A stretch of DNA of 64,000 nt. Origin: Legionella_A sp963772805 (GTDB taxonomy: Bacteria; Pseudomonadota; Gammaproteobacteria; Legionellales; Legionellaceae). Of this stretch, positions 17,186 to 24,869 are shown in pieces (position 1 is the first letter of the stretch; each line of letters starts with the position of its first letter). The notes beneath the pieces were generated by a model. That model ran no database searches. It saw only the letters and a program-made list of their open reading frames with translations, and was not told where the DNA came from. Made by a program: the position numbers and the translations under genes. The stretch spans positions 62,001 to 126,000 of the forward strand of contig CAVYYU010000002.1 in assembly GCA_963772805.1 (NCBI GenBank), written 5' to 3'.

Positions 17186-18037
17186 GTGAAGGAGAAAAAA
17201 GCGATGATCGACCCAACACATGCTGTTATCAGCATTGCTCGTCAATGCGAGTTAATTCAGTTATCACGTGCCAGTTATTATCGGGCGGCTAATAACGACC
17301 CAATTGCCGAGACCCCTGAAAATTTGGAGCTAATGCGATTAATTGATGAGGAGTATACCCGGCATCCATTTTATGGCAGCAGACAGCTTCGTAACTACTT
17401 GCGTCGGCAAGGGTATCCTGTTAATCGTAAACGTGTACAACGCTTAATGAGGCTTATGGGCATCATGTCCGTCGCCCCTAAACCGAATACCAGCAAAAAG
17501 GGGAAGGCGCATAAAATATATCCATATCTGCTACGAGATTTGGCTATTGTTAAACCTAATCAAGTTTGGTGCACAGATCTGACGTATATCCGCATGCATG
17601 GTGGCTTTGTGTATTTAGTGGCTGTTATGGATTGGTACAGCCGTAAAGTATTATCCTGGGAGGTATCCAACACCATGGATGATAATTTTTGTGTGAGTGC
17701 GCTAGAAAGCGCTATCAGACGCTATGGCGCACCTAGTATTTTCAATACGGATCAAGGCTCCCAATTTACTGGTAAGGCTTTTATTAAGGTGTTGGAGGAC
17801 AATGAAATCAAGATCAGCATGGATGGAAAAGGATGCTGGGTGGACAATGTGTTCATTGAAAGACTGTGGCGCTCTGTTAAATATGAAGATGTGTATTTAA
17901 AAGAATATCCGACGGTGATAGCATTGCGTCATGGGTTACGTGAGTATTTTCGGTTTTATAATGACGAAAGGCCCCATGAATCACTTGGAAAATGTACGCC
18001 ATCAGAGTTTTACGATGGACTTAGAGTAGCCGCATGA
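17186..18037 (+). CDS. IS3-family transposase OrfB
   Basis: 283 residues in the -1 frame relative to orfA; the frame is open back through the slippery run, so an OrfAB fusion is expected. DDE core residues: D in VWCTDLTYIRM, D in SIFNTDQGSQFT and E in NVFIERLWRSVKYE. A GTG at 17186 behind a weak ribosome-binding site could allow separate translation. The frame is intact. Confidence 0.93.
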   Translation: MKEKKAMIDPTHAVISIARQCELIQLSRASYYRAANNDPIAETPENLELMRLIDEEYTRHPFYGSRQLRNYLRRQGYPVNRKRVQRLMRLMGIMSVAPKPNTSKKGKAHKIYPYLLRDLAIVKPNQVWCTDLTYIRMHGGFVYLVAVMDWYSRKVLSWEVSNTMDDNFCVSALESAIRRYGAPSIFNTDQGSQFTGKAFIKVLEDNEIKISMDGKGCWVDNVFIERLWRSVKYEDVYLKEYPTVIALRHGLREYFRFYNDERPHESLGKCTPSEFYDGLRVAA

Positions 18038-18220
18038 TCGTAGAAAACGGCATGCTCTTAATGACTAAAATACCTTACGTGCAAGCAGTATCAACGAGCT
18101 TCCTTCGTTCCTCAGGACTCCTCATTGACACCGCTTTCTCTACAGGTAACCTGTCATCAGACGCAATGCCTCGGTGTTCCAATATATTGGACACTATCTA
18201 AATAGTAAGGGATCGTTGTC

Positions 18221-18961
18221 TCACCGATGGGGTCCACTTCTCATATAATAAGCCGCTGTATTATTTACTGCGCTCCATATAAAGCCATAGATTTGTGCAA
18301 CAGAATACTCTTCAAGAGCTTTCGCCAGTACTAATCTAGTTTTTTCTCCAGGGGTAAATGGTAGTTTATGTTCATCCATTTTATATTTTAAATAAGCTAA
18401 ACACTCTCTCAATGAAATATCTTTACAAAATTCAATAACCTCATCGTAATTAGTTTCTAAGTAATCGGTGGATGCTAATTTTGTTTCTAATAAAATTGTA
18501 AACTCTTTAAAGGTCTGCTTTTCTGGCAACGGTAAAAGCCACTTTACGGATTTAGGATAAAAGGATAGATTATTATTTTCAGCTAGCGTAAGAGTGTCAG
18601 GATTTGAAAAAGGAGCAATTGATATATGTCCATTCCTGTAAAGTTCTCTTAAAAAATCCAGATCATCATCTGTATCAGGGGAAAAACGATCTGTTTTATT
18701 ACTCAGATACTCATTAATGAAAGTTAAAGGCTTCTTATTGTTGAACTTGGGCTCGCCGAACACATAAGTATTACCCTCATATTTAAGCGGACGGATGATC
18801 TTCTCACCCGTAGCTTGATTTTTTAACCTTACTCGATGATAAAGTATCTTTTCATCAGCATCTGTATAATTGTGAATTGCTTCTAACTTAAAACCCTTGT
18901 TTAACTGTTTCGAAAATAATCTTGATACAGCATCCTCAATCACTTCTGCTTTAATAGACAT
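18221..18961 (-). CDS. Phage/satellite primase-like protein, C-terminus supplied by an IS
   Basis: About 246 residues from MSIKAEVIEDAVSRLF. The segment IHNYTDADEKILYHRVRLK...GEKIIRPL and YVFGEPKF resembles the linker of prophage and satellite DNA primases that follow a CHC2 zinc finger. No TOPRIM or helicase motifs remain visible. The start ATG overlaps the stop of the zinc-finger gene (TAATG), indicating translational coupling. The last residues (MRSGPHR) are encoded by the IS3 end. Without the IS the frame would run a further ~14 codons and stop just before the KAP gene. Confidence 0.65.
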   Translation of the reverse strand: MSIKAEVIEDAVSRLFSKQLNKGFKLEAIHNYTDADEKILYHRVRLKNQATGEKIIRPLKYEGNTYVFGEPKFNNKKPLTFINEYLSNKTDRFSPDTDDDLDFLRELYRNGHISIAPFSNPDTLTLAENNNLSFYPKSVKWLLPLPEKQTFKEFTILLETKLASTDYLETNYDEVIEFCKDISLRECLAYLKYKMDEHKLPFTPGEKTRLVLAKALEEYSVAQIYGFIWSAVNNTAAYYMRSGPHR

Positions 18962-19242
18962 TATACTTCTCCCTCCCATGCTCCAAGTTCAACACAGGCG
19001 TCTTTAAACCCAAGTCCATACTTCATGCGGTGAAATGCCAGAACATCTCCACCTTTAGCTCCACAGGCCATACAACAAAAGCAACCTTCATCAAGGCGTA
19101 CTCGCAAGCTTGGTTTTGTATCTTCATGAAAAGGGCAAAGAACGGTCTTCCACTCAAGCCCTCCGGATAAATTTAATCCTTGCCCCTTAAAGTATTTGGA
19201 TGGAGATGGTAATCGTTCACGATTAAAGTTTTGTTTTTTCAT
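18961..19242 (-). CDS. CHC2-type zinc-finger protein (primase N-terminal domain)
   Basis: 93 residues. The primase zinc finger is clear: CPFHEDTKPSLRVR followed by CFCCMACGAKGGDVLAFHRMKYG. Stand-alone CHC2 proteins are common in P4-like satellites and integrative islands, where they work with a separate primase/helicase protein. It overlaps the alpA 3' end by 20 bp and the next gene by 3 bp, so alpA, this gene and the primase-like gene formed one operon. Confidence 0.88.
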   Translation of the reverse strand: MKKQNFNRERLPSPSKYFKGQGLNLSGGLEWKTVLCPFHEDTKPSLRVRLDEGCFCCMACGAKGGDVLAFHRMKYGLGFKDACVELGAWEGEV

Positions 19243-19484
19243 TAAAACATGATCCCTTAGCTATTTGGCTTCTTGAAGCTTCCAATTGCTTAACAAGTAC
19301 ACGAACTTCATCATTTGGAAGACCTGCAATACGAGCTGCATTTAAGGCTATGATTTCACTTTCTGGCCAAGCAACTGAGCGGCCACCTAGTGAAACAGGT
19401 TTAGTCCATAGTCCTTGGGAGATCCGTAGATAGAGAGTACTGCACGAAAGACCTGATGCCGATTGTACCTTTGGTCTTCTTAAT
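19223..19484 (-). pseudogene. alpA: alpA, main 3' part, separated from its start by IS21
   Basis: The frame reads LRRPKVQSASGLSCSTLYLRI, then SLGGRSVAWPESEIIALNAA: an AlpA/excisionase-type winged helix in which the recognition region and the VAWPESEI motif are intact. No start codon is available on this side of the IS21 element. Joining 22801-22819 to 19223-19479 (dropping one copy of the 5-bp duplication) gives exactly 92 codons, including an ATG with a good ribosome-binding site and the stop TAA. AlpA proteins activate excision and early genes of P4-like islands. Confidence 0.85.
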
Positions 19485-19610
19485 TGTAGACAGTGCTAAT
19501 AACCCGCGAATAAATGGCGCAGGCCATTAATAATCCCTCTAATCCCATTTAACCTGAAATATCCCTACATAGACCACATTAAGAACAATCCGATAAATTA
19601 ATCTAAAATT

Positions 19611-19687
19611 AAGGGACTAATGAAACCCGTTTGATACCGTTCGTGATTTAGAGGTCGCCTACGATATCAAACGTTAGCCAGTCCCTT
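19611..19687 (+). repeat. Large imperfect hairpin in the IS21 leader
   Basis: Outer arms aagggact (19611-19618) and agtccctt (19680-19687); inner arms gtttgata-c-cg (19629-19639) and cg-a-tatcaaac (19662-19672). The structure lies about 60 bp before the first IS21 gene and could be an RNA regulatory fold or a transposase-binding site. Confidence 0.55.
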
Positions 19688-19744
19688 GATTTAAGCTTAT
19701 CACGTGATCACATAAATACCAGGTTTCATTAGCAAAGGAATGCT

Positions 19745-20188
19745 ATGGAACCCACACCAAGACTATTTCTGTGCGCGCGCTGCTTTGAGCAGGTCATTAT
19801 CTGCACCCACTGCGATCGAGGGAATATTTACTGTGGTTTTTCTTGTTCAATTGCCACACGCAAAAATTCGTTACGTGAAGCCGGGCGTCGCTATCAAAAT
19901 AGTATCAAAGGCAGGTTAAATCATGCATTGCGCCAACGTCATTATATGCAACGGCTACGAGATTTTAAAAATAAAATGACGCATCAGGGTTCCCGCGAAA
20001 CCACTCCGGATGGTCTACTGTTCTTGGTTAAAAACAAGGCAACAAAGACGGATAAGAGACAAGTAAATCACCCGACAACATGTTATTTATGCCACACATC
20101 TGTCTCTTCTTTGCTTCGTTCAAGGTTTTTGCGTTATGGAGCCCCCAAAAAAACGCATTCTTTATCGTCTTGTTCGCGACCACCTTGA
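19745..20188 (+). CDS. IS21-associated zinc-ribbon-like accessory protein
   Basis: 147 residues. Paired cysteines (LFLCARCFEQVIICTHCDRG, YCGFSCS) form a zinc-ribbon-like N-terminus, followed by an Arg-rich helix (RLNHALRQRHYMQRLRDF) and a second CYLC pair. From memory, proteins of this type occur next to istA/istB in related IS21 elements; their role is unknown to me. The gene ends 26 bp before istA in the same direction. Confidence 0.65.
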   Translation: MEPTPRLFLCARCFEQVIICTHCDRGNIYCGFSCSIATRKNSLREAGRRYQNSIKGRLNHALRQRHYMQRLRDFKNKMTHQGSRETTPDGLLFLVKNKATKTDKRQVNHPTTCYLCHTSVSSLLRSRFLRYGAPKKTHSLSSCSRPP

Positions 20189-20214
20189 TAAATATCTAAA
20201 TGAGGAGCAGAAGC

Positions 20215-21717
20215 ATGAGCATTTCAGATGAGTTACAAGCCAATATATTGCGTTATTATCACGTTGAAAAATGGCGTGTGGGGACGATTTCATCCCAATT
20301 AGGCGTACATCACAGCACAATAAAACGTGTCCTGTCAGAAACAGGCATACCTAAGAAAAATATCCTCGTACAATCGTCAATGATAGATCCGTATTTATCG
20401 TTTGTACTGAATACGTTGCAACGTTATCCAAACCTGACTGCAAGCCGTCTGTTTGCCATGGTTCAAGAACGGGGTTATCCCGGCAGGATTGATCATTTTC
20501 GCCATCTCATCTCGTGTTATCGACCGAGGCCAGCAGCCGAAGCCTATCTACGATTAAGAACCTTGCCGGGTGAGCAAGCGCAAGTTGACTGGGGGCATTT
20601 CGGTTATATGACGGTCGGACTCGCAAAGCGACCACTAATGGCTTTTGTCATGGTATTAAGTTACTCCCGGAAAATTTATTTGCATTTTTACTTCAATCAA
20701 CGCACAGAAAATTTTTTACGTGGCCATGAAAATGCCTTTCAAACCTTTGGTGGCGTGCCTCGCGTACTGTTATATGACAACCTCAAGAGTGCTGTATTAG
20801 AGCGACAGGGAGATGCCATTCGGTTTAACCCGACCTTGCTGGCGTTTGCTGCTCACTACCACTTTGAACCAAGACCCTGTGCTGTTTATCGTGGCAACGA
20901 AAAAGGACGGGTGGAACGGGCCATCCGCTATGTTCGTGATAATTTCTTTGCAGCGCGCACGTATCGCGATTTAGATGATCTGAATGCTCAGGCAATTCAT
21001 TGGTGTGAAACACAAGCTGCCAACAGACCTTGTCCCGAAGATAAAACAAAGTCTGTCCGCGCTGTGTTTCAAGATGAGCAACCACGATTGGTCGAATGCC
21101 CCGATAACCCATACCCGGTCGATGAAATAGAAACCGTGCATATCGGTAAAACACCCTATGCCCGATTCGATATGAATGACTATTCTGTTCCGCATGACCA
21201 TGTGCGAAAAACGTTAACCATTCACGCCACGCTTGATGTGGTGACCATTCTGGATGGAACTACCGTGCTCGCGAAACACCCTCGCAGTTATGACAAGGCC
21301 AAACAAATAGAATGTGCAGAACACATTGAAACGCTCATTGAACGCAAGAAACAGGCACGATTGCATCGTGGCCAAAGCCGATTAACACACGCGATTGACT
21401 GTGCAGGCTCTTTCTTGGATGCAGCAGCTCTGCATGGTTATTCCCTGAGTTCGACGAGCCGCCAACTGTTGTCTTTACTGGACGATTATGGAGCCAGCGA
21501 ACTGGATGAGGCGATGAAAGATGCACTGGCTCGTGGCGTACCGCATCCCAATGCAGTGCGGATGGGTTTACAACGACGGCAAGATGAGCGACATCAACCG
21601 CCACTGGTCGTCTTGCCTGTCTCTGACGACAAACGCATCAATGAACTCATCGTAAAGCCCCATAAATTAAGTGATTACGATGTGCTCAATCAGCCTGAAC
21701 CGATAGAGGAGAAATAA
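20215..21717 (+). CDS. istA: IS21-family transposase IstA
   Basis: 500 residues from MSISDELQANILRYYHV, the ATG that follows GAGGAGCAG. An N-terminal helix-turn-helix (WRVGTISSQLGVHHSTIKRVL) is followed by the DDE integrase core: D in AQVDWGHFGYM, D in RVLLYDNLKSAV and E in KGRVERAIRYVR. The C-terminal Mu-type beta-barrel follows. The length is normal and the frame intact. IstA cuts and joins the IS ends and needs IstB. Confidence 0.95.
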   Translation: MSISDELQANILRYYHVEKWRVGTISSQLGVHHSTIKRVLSETGIPKKNILVQSSMIDPYLSFVLNTLQRYPNLTASRLFAMVQERGYPGRIDHFRHLISCYRPRPAAEAYLRLRTLPGEQAQVDWGHFGYMTVGLAKRPLMAFVMVLSYSRKIYLHFYFNQRTENFLRGHENAFQTFGGVPRVLLYDNLKSAVLERQGDAIRFNPTLLAFAAHYHFEPRPCAVYRGNEKGRVERAIRYVRDNFFAARTYRDLDDLNAQAIHWCETQAANRPCPEDKTKSVRAVFQDEQPRLVECPDNPYPVDEIETVHIGKTPYARFDMNDYSVPHDHVRKTLTIHATLDVVTILDGTTVLAKHPRSYDKAKQIECAEHIETLIERKKQARLHRGQSRLTHAIDCAGSFLDAAALHGYSLSSTSRQLLSLLDDYGASELDEAMKDALARGVPHPNAVRMGLQRRQDERHQPPLVVLPVSDDKRINELIVKPHKLSDYDVLNQPEPIEEK

Positions 21718-21719
21718 TC

Positions 21720-22499
21720 ATGTTACCCGATTTATTTATGCAGCGCGCAAAAGCACTCAAGCTTCACGGCCTCATCAACCACTGGGATGAGGTAGTTGAT
21801 GCTGCATGGCTTGAAAAACTCATCTGTTGGGAAGAAACCTATCGCTCCCAAAAGAGCCTGGACAGTCGTCTACGCAGTGCACGCATCGGTCGCTTCAAAC
21901 CATTAGTTGACTTTGACTGGGGCTGGCCAAAACGTTGTGACCGGGATGTCATTGAGGAATGGATGCAGTTGAATTTTATGAAAGATGCGACCAACGTCAT
22001 TTTATGTGGTCCCAATGCAGTGGGCAAAACAACGATAGCCCGTAATATCGCATATCAAGCTATCCTGAAGGGACATACCGCACTGTTTACAACGGCTGCG
22101 GGGATGTTAAATGAGTTGGCTGCTATCGACAGCGATAGCGCATTGCGCCGTCGTATCAAAGGTTATGTACAGCCCGCATTGCTCATCATCGACGAGGTCG
22201 GTTATCTGTCGTACTCCAATCGTCATGCGGATTTGTTGTTTGAAATCATTTCTCGGCGATACGAAGAAAAATCGACGATTATTACCACTAACAAACAATT
22301 TAATGAATGGCGTGAAATCTTCCCCAATGCTGCTTGCGTGGTATCCATTATCGACAGACTTGTTCACCACTCAGAAATCGTCAATATCGAGGCCGAATCA
22401 TTCCGGCTCAAGGAATGGAAAGACAACAGTGCCAGAAAGACAGCCGAGCGAGCCAGAAAAAAGAAGCCAGTTAAAACGGAGGAAACCGAACATGCGTGA
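21720..22499 (+). CDS. istB: IS21-family helper ATPase IstB
   Basis: 259 residues, DnaC-like AAA+ ATPase. Walker A is CGPNAVGKTTIA, with N and A where many IstB proteins have TG. Walker B is LLIIDEVGYLSY, and sensor 1 is IITTNKQF. The basic C-terminus (RKTAERARKKKPVK) fits DNA binding. It starts 2 bp after the istA stop, so the two genes are coupled. Confidence 0.95.
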   Translation: MLPDLFMQRAKALKLHGLINHWDEVVDAAWLEKLICWEETYRSQKSLDSRLRSARIGRFKPLVDFDWGWPKRCDRDVIEEWMQLNFMKDATNVILCGPNAVGKTTIARNIAYQAILKGHTALFTTAAGMLNELAAIDSDSALRRRIKGYVQPALLIIDEVGYLSYSNRHADLLFEIISRRYEEKSTIITTNKQFNEWREIFPNAACVVSIIDRLVHHSEIVNIEAESFRLKEWKDNSARKTAERARKKKPVKTEETEHA

Positions 22500-22692
22500 C
22501 ATGATGCTGGACGCTCTACTGCCAGAGTCCATGTCTGATGAGGCCGCATATAACCTGGTGAACTTTCTTGGCGACCTGACCCGTACTCTGGAGTGCATTT
22601 ACCACACCCAGATTCGACGCCACCATCAGAAGGTTGAATCGGAATTTTATTATTCAATGTCAGATGGGGTCATGGAGGACCCGCCGTTTTAG
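22492..22692 (+). CDS. Small acidic ORF at the IS21 3' end
   Basis: 66 residues (MRDMMLDALLPESMSDEAAY...). The ATG overlaps the istB stop codon and follows GGAGGAAA, which is good evidence for translation. It has a helical N-terminus and a charged C-terminus with no recognised domain. Its position suggests an accessory protein of the element. Confidence 0.55.
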   Translation: MRDMMLDALLPESMSDEAAYNLVNFLGDLTRTLECIYHTQIRRHHQKVESEFYYSMSDGVMEDPPF

Positions 22693-22800
22693 TTGTAGCT
22701 GGCAGCTTTGGTAGAAATTAGTTCAAGGTGGGTGTTGTACGTTAACCTTGATCAATTTAAGCCTGCGCCATATATCCGCGGTTTTGAGACACCGTTAACA

Positions 22801-22819
22801 TTAATAAAGGGCTAACCAT
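22801..22819 (-). pseudogene. alpA: alpA, 5' end (first six codons)
   Basis: ATG GTT AGC CCT TTA TTA at 22819-22802, preceded by GGAGG eight bases upstream. The frame is interrupted by the IS21 element and resumes at 19479. Confidence 0.8.
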
Positions 22820-22874
22820 ATTATGCCTCCTTAGGCGTTGTTAAATATGGTTAGAGTTTGATGGATCTATTTTT

Positions 22875-22913
22875 CTGTCACATCATCTGTCATATGACAG
22901 GACATCTGACAGG
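22875..22913. promoter_or_regulatory. TGACAG palindrome cluster upstream of alpA
   Basis: A perfect 14-bp palindrome CTGTCATATGACAG (22887-22900) is flanked by another CTGTCA (22875-22880) and CTGACAG (22907-22913). The four half-sites within 39 bp sit just upstream of the alpA start and downstream of the unknown gene at 22931, making this a good operator candidate. Confidence 0.55.
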
Positions 22914-22930
22914 CAAAATGTGTTCCGTTA

Positions 22931-23518
22931 TTAGAGCTCTTCGAAAACTTCTGTCAGAACTTTTTTTATTAGCGCTATTTCACGTGTTTGTAGGCTAGTT
23001 AATTTTTTTAACCATTCACTAAGCTCAGTTTCTTTAGCTATTTTAGCGCTAGGTTTTGGCCTAGAGTCCTTCCAAGAGGGAAATTTTTTTACAGCCAGCT
23101 CAATTTTACTTTTTAAATCTTGCCAATAAGTGCATTTTGCCAATAGGCAATCTTCCTGTATGGATGGTAGTGCTACAGGTTTAATAGTAGGTGTAGACAA
23201 TTTAACCAAATCAGATGTTTGTATCCTTAGGTCATCAAGTGAAGCTTTGATAGCCCTGCCTTGATTAAGCCAACTGTCAGCATAATCTGGTGAGATATAT
23301 AACTGAGTAGTATTTCCATCAGTTGTAACTACGCTCTTATCGGGGTGATTCATTTTTATATGTGCAATCTGGCCTATATATAAAGGAACCAACCCCACTT
23401 CGAATCTGGTACTCATACCATACAGCCTTATTCTTTTTTCTAAACCAAACTTTACAGCTTGCTTAACAAGCTCATTGTCTAGTTCATCAAGTCCCACTGT
23501 GTCTTCATACTTAATCAT
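22931..23518 (-). CDS. Unknown island protein between integrase and alpA
   Basis: 195 residues, no signal peptide or membrane segment. It has a mixed N-terminal region (RIRLYGMSTRFEVGLVPLYIG) and a helical, Lys-rich C-terminus. I recognise no family. It begins 9 bp after the integrase stop in the same direction, so the two genes are probably cotranscribed. The site suggests a role in island control or mobility, but nothing in the sequence proves it. Confidence 0.7.
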   Translation of the reverse strand: MIKYEDTVGLDELDNELVKQAVKFGLEKRIRLYGMSTRFEVGLVPLYIGQIAHIKMNHPDKSVVTTDGNTTQLYISPDYADSWLNQGRAIKASLDDLRIQTSDLVKLSTPTIKPVALPSIQEDCLLAKCTYWQDLKSKIELAVKKFPSWKDSRPKPSAKIAKETELSEWLKKLTSLQTREIALIKKVLTEVFEEL

Positions 23519-23527
23519 AAATTACAC

Positions 23528-24706
23528 CTACCTTTTCAACTCATCTAAATAATCCGCCCACTCTTGCATCATTTTTTTACGCTCGGGCAAGTGTTTGGTG
23601 CGGTTATATGCCCTACCATTGGGATCACGCACAGCATGGGCTAGTTGATGCTCTATGATGTCTGGACGAAATTCTAAGACTTCATCAAGCAATGTTCTTG
23701 CTGTTGCTCTAAAGCCATGGCCTGATGCTTGATCTTTATCTATCCCCATGCGCCTTAGGGCGGCTAGAATTGCGTTGTCACTCATTGGTCTTTGGTTACT
23801 TCGAGCTGAAGGAAAGACAAATTGTGCTGAGCCAGTCAGAGGTTGTAGTTCTTCTAAGATGCTAATTGCTTGGGTAGATAGGGGTACAATATGAGGGGTA
23901 TTTGTTTTTGAAACTGTGTAACACCATTCTGATTTTTCAAAATCTATATCATCCCACTTGGCATGACGTAGCTCACCAGGTCTGACAAATACCAATGGAG
24001 CAAGCCTTAACGCACACATAACTATCAGAGAGCCTTGGTAGTCGTTAATAACTCTAAGGATTTCACCAAAGGATTTAGGATCAGTTTGAGCCGCAAAATG
24101 TTTGGGTTTAACAGGCGGCAAAGCGCCTCGTAAATCTTGAGAAGGATCACGCTCTGCTCTACCAGTGGCAATAGCATAACGAAACACTTGGCTGCAATTT
24201 CCCATTGCCCTATGTGCTGTGTCTAATGCACCTCTTTCTTCAATACGTCTAATGGTATTGAGTAAGAGAGGCGGCGTTATTTCTGAGATTGGTTTATCAC
24301 CTATCCAAGGAAAGATATCACGCTCAAGACGTTGTATGATTTTATCAGCGTGGCTATTGACCCAGTTGGGTTTGTGTTTGACAAACCATTCGCGTGCTAC
24401 CAGCTCGAAACTATTAGCGACACGATCAGCCGTGGCTGTTTTCATTACCTTTCTGTGCTCGCCAGGATCAATATCCGTCGCTAATAATTTACGGGCATCA
24501 TCTCGGCGCTCACGAGCTAAGGCTATGGAAACATCTGGGTAAACACCTAGAGCCAATAATTTCTCTTTACCTAGAAAGCGGTATTTAAGTCGCCAGTATT
24601 TGCTACCATTGGTGGTTACATAAAGAAACAAACCTTTTTCATCAGAAAGTTTATAAGGTTTTTCTTTGGCTTTGGCGGTACGTACTTTGGCGTCAGTTAA
24701 TGCCAT
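23528..24706 (-). CDS. int: P4-type tyrosine integrase of the ssrA island
   Basis: About 392 residues from the ATG at 24706 (MALTDAKVRTAKAKEKPYKLSD), which follows AAGGAG; an upstream GTG at 24724 overlaps that ribosome-binding site. The DUF4102 arm-binding domain is at the N-terminus (DEKGLFLYV, YWRLKYRFLGKEK, LALGVYP). Catalytic motifs are VRPGELRHAKW (Arg), HGFRATARTLL (His-x2-Arg), LAHAV (His) and RAYNR (nucleophilic Tyr). The gene lies about 165 bp from the 3' end of ssrA, a well-known attachment site for this integrase class. Confidence 0.95.
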   Translation of the reverse strand: MALTDAKVRTAKAKEKPYKLSDEKGLFLYVTTNGSKYWRLKYRFLGKEKLLALGVYPDVSIALARERRDDARKLLATDIDPGEHRKVMKTATADRVANSFELVAREWFVKHKPNWVNSHADKIIQRLERDIFPWIGDKPISEITPPLLLNTIRRIEERGALDTAHRAMGNCSQVFRYAIATGRAERDPSQDLRGALPPVKPKHFAAQTDPKSFGEILRVINDYQGSLIVMCALRLAPLVFVRPGELRHAKWDDIDFEKSEWCYTVSKTNTPHIVPLSTQAISILEELQPLTGSAQFVFPSARSNQRPMSDNAILAALRRMGIDKDQASGHGFRATARTLLDEVLEFRPDIIEHQLAHAVRDPNGRAYNRTKHLPERKKMMQEWADYLDELKR

Positions 24707-24780
24707 TGGGGGTATCTCCTTCACAACTTGTCGAAGTACCCCCAGATATACCCCAATATAGGATTGGCTTTTGGGGGTAC
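24705..24780. promoter_or_regulatory. GGGGGTA/TACCCCC repeat cluster at the integrase start
   Basis: Four copies of a TACCCC-type motif lie within 76 bp: one overlapping the int ribosome-binding region (about 24707-24713), gtaccccca (24736-24744), taccccaa (from about 24749) and tgggggtac (24772-24780). The second and fourth form a perfect 9-bp inverted repeat. They are probably binding sites for an island protein that controls or assists the integrase. Confidence 0.5.
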
Positions 24781-24816
24781 TTATAAGACATTATGGGATG
24801 GAGATTAAGGCATAAA

Positions 24817-24833
24817 GCCTTGCAGATCAAGGC
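24817..24833 (-). terminator. Weak hairpin downstream of ssrA
   Basis: GCCTTG/CAAGGC stem with a 5-base loop, followed on the minus strand by TTTATG. It lies on the island side of the ssrA 3' end, so any native terminator has been displaced by the integration. Confidence 0.35.
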
Positions 24834-24869
24834 CTGTAAGATGTTATTGAATGTTCTTGGAAGTGTAAG

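Larger units (their letters stand above)
16834..18242 (+). mobile_element. IS3-family insertion sequence, second copy
   Basis: About 1.4 kb, bounded by inverted repeats GAGAAGTGGACCCCA at both ends (16834- and -18242) with further matches TGAGACA inside. It encodes orfA/orfB on the plus strand. The right end supplies the final codons and stop of the primase-like gene. No clean target duplication is visible. The flanks taken together form an interrupted hairpin (ggctta on the left, taagcc on the right), so the element sits in a former palindrome. Confidence 0.88.
19485..22800 (+). mobile_element. IS21-family element with accessory genes, inserted in alpA
   Basis: 3316 bp. The ends are inverted repeats beginning TGTAGACAGTG and TGTTAACGGTG with a perfectly shared inner block ATGGCGCAGGC. 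They are flanked by the direct repeat TTAAT (19480-19484 and 22801-22805). It carries four frames: a zinc-ribbon-like protein, istA, istB and a 66-codon ORF. All are on the plus strand, opposite to the island genes. The clean target duplication shows a simple insertion. Confidence 0.92.

Noticed and set aside
16840..18236. Shorter ends TGGACCCC...GGGGTCCA with flanking gaag/cttc as target duplication of the second IS3 element
   Set aside because: The flanks are inverted, not direct, repeats, so they belong to the terminal inverted repeat and are not a duplication.
22111..22692. 193-codon frame overlapping the istB 3' half
   Set aside because: Its first two thirds lie out of frame inside istB. 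Only the last 66 codons, from the ATG at 22492, are supported by a ribosome-binding site.
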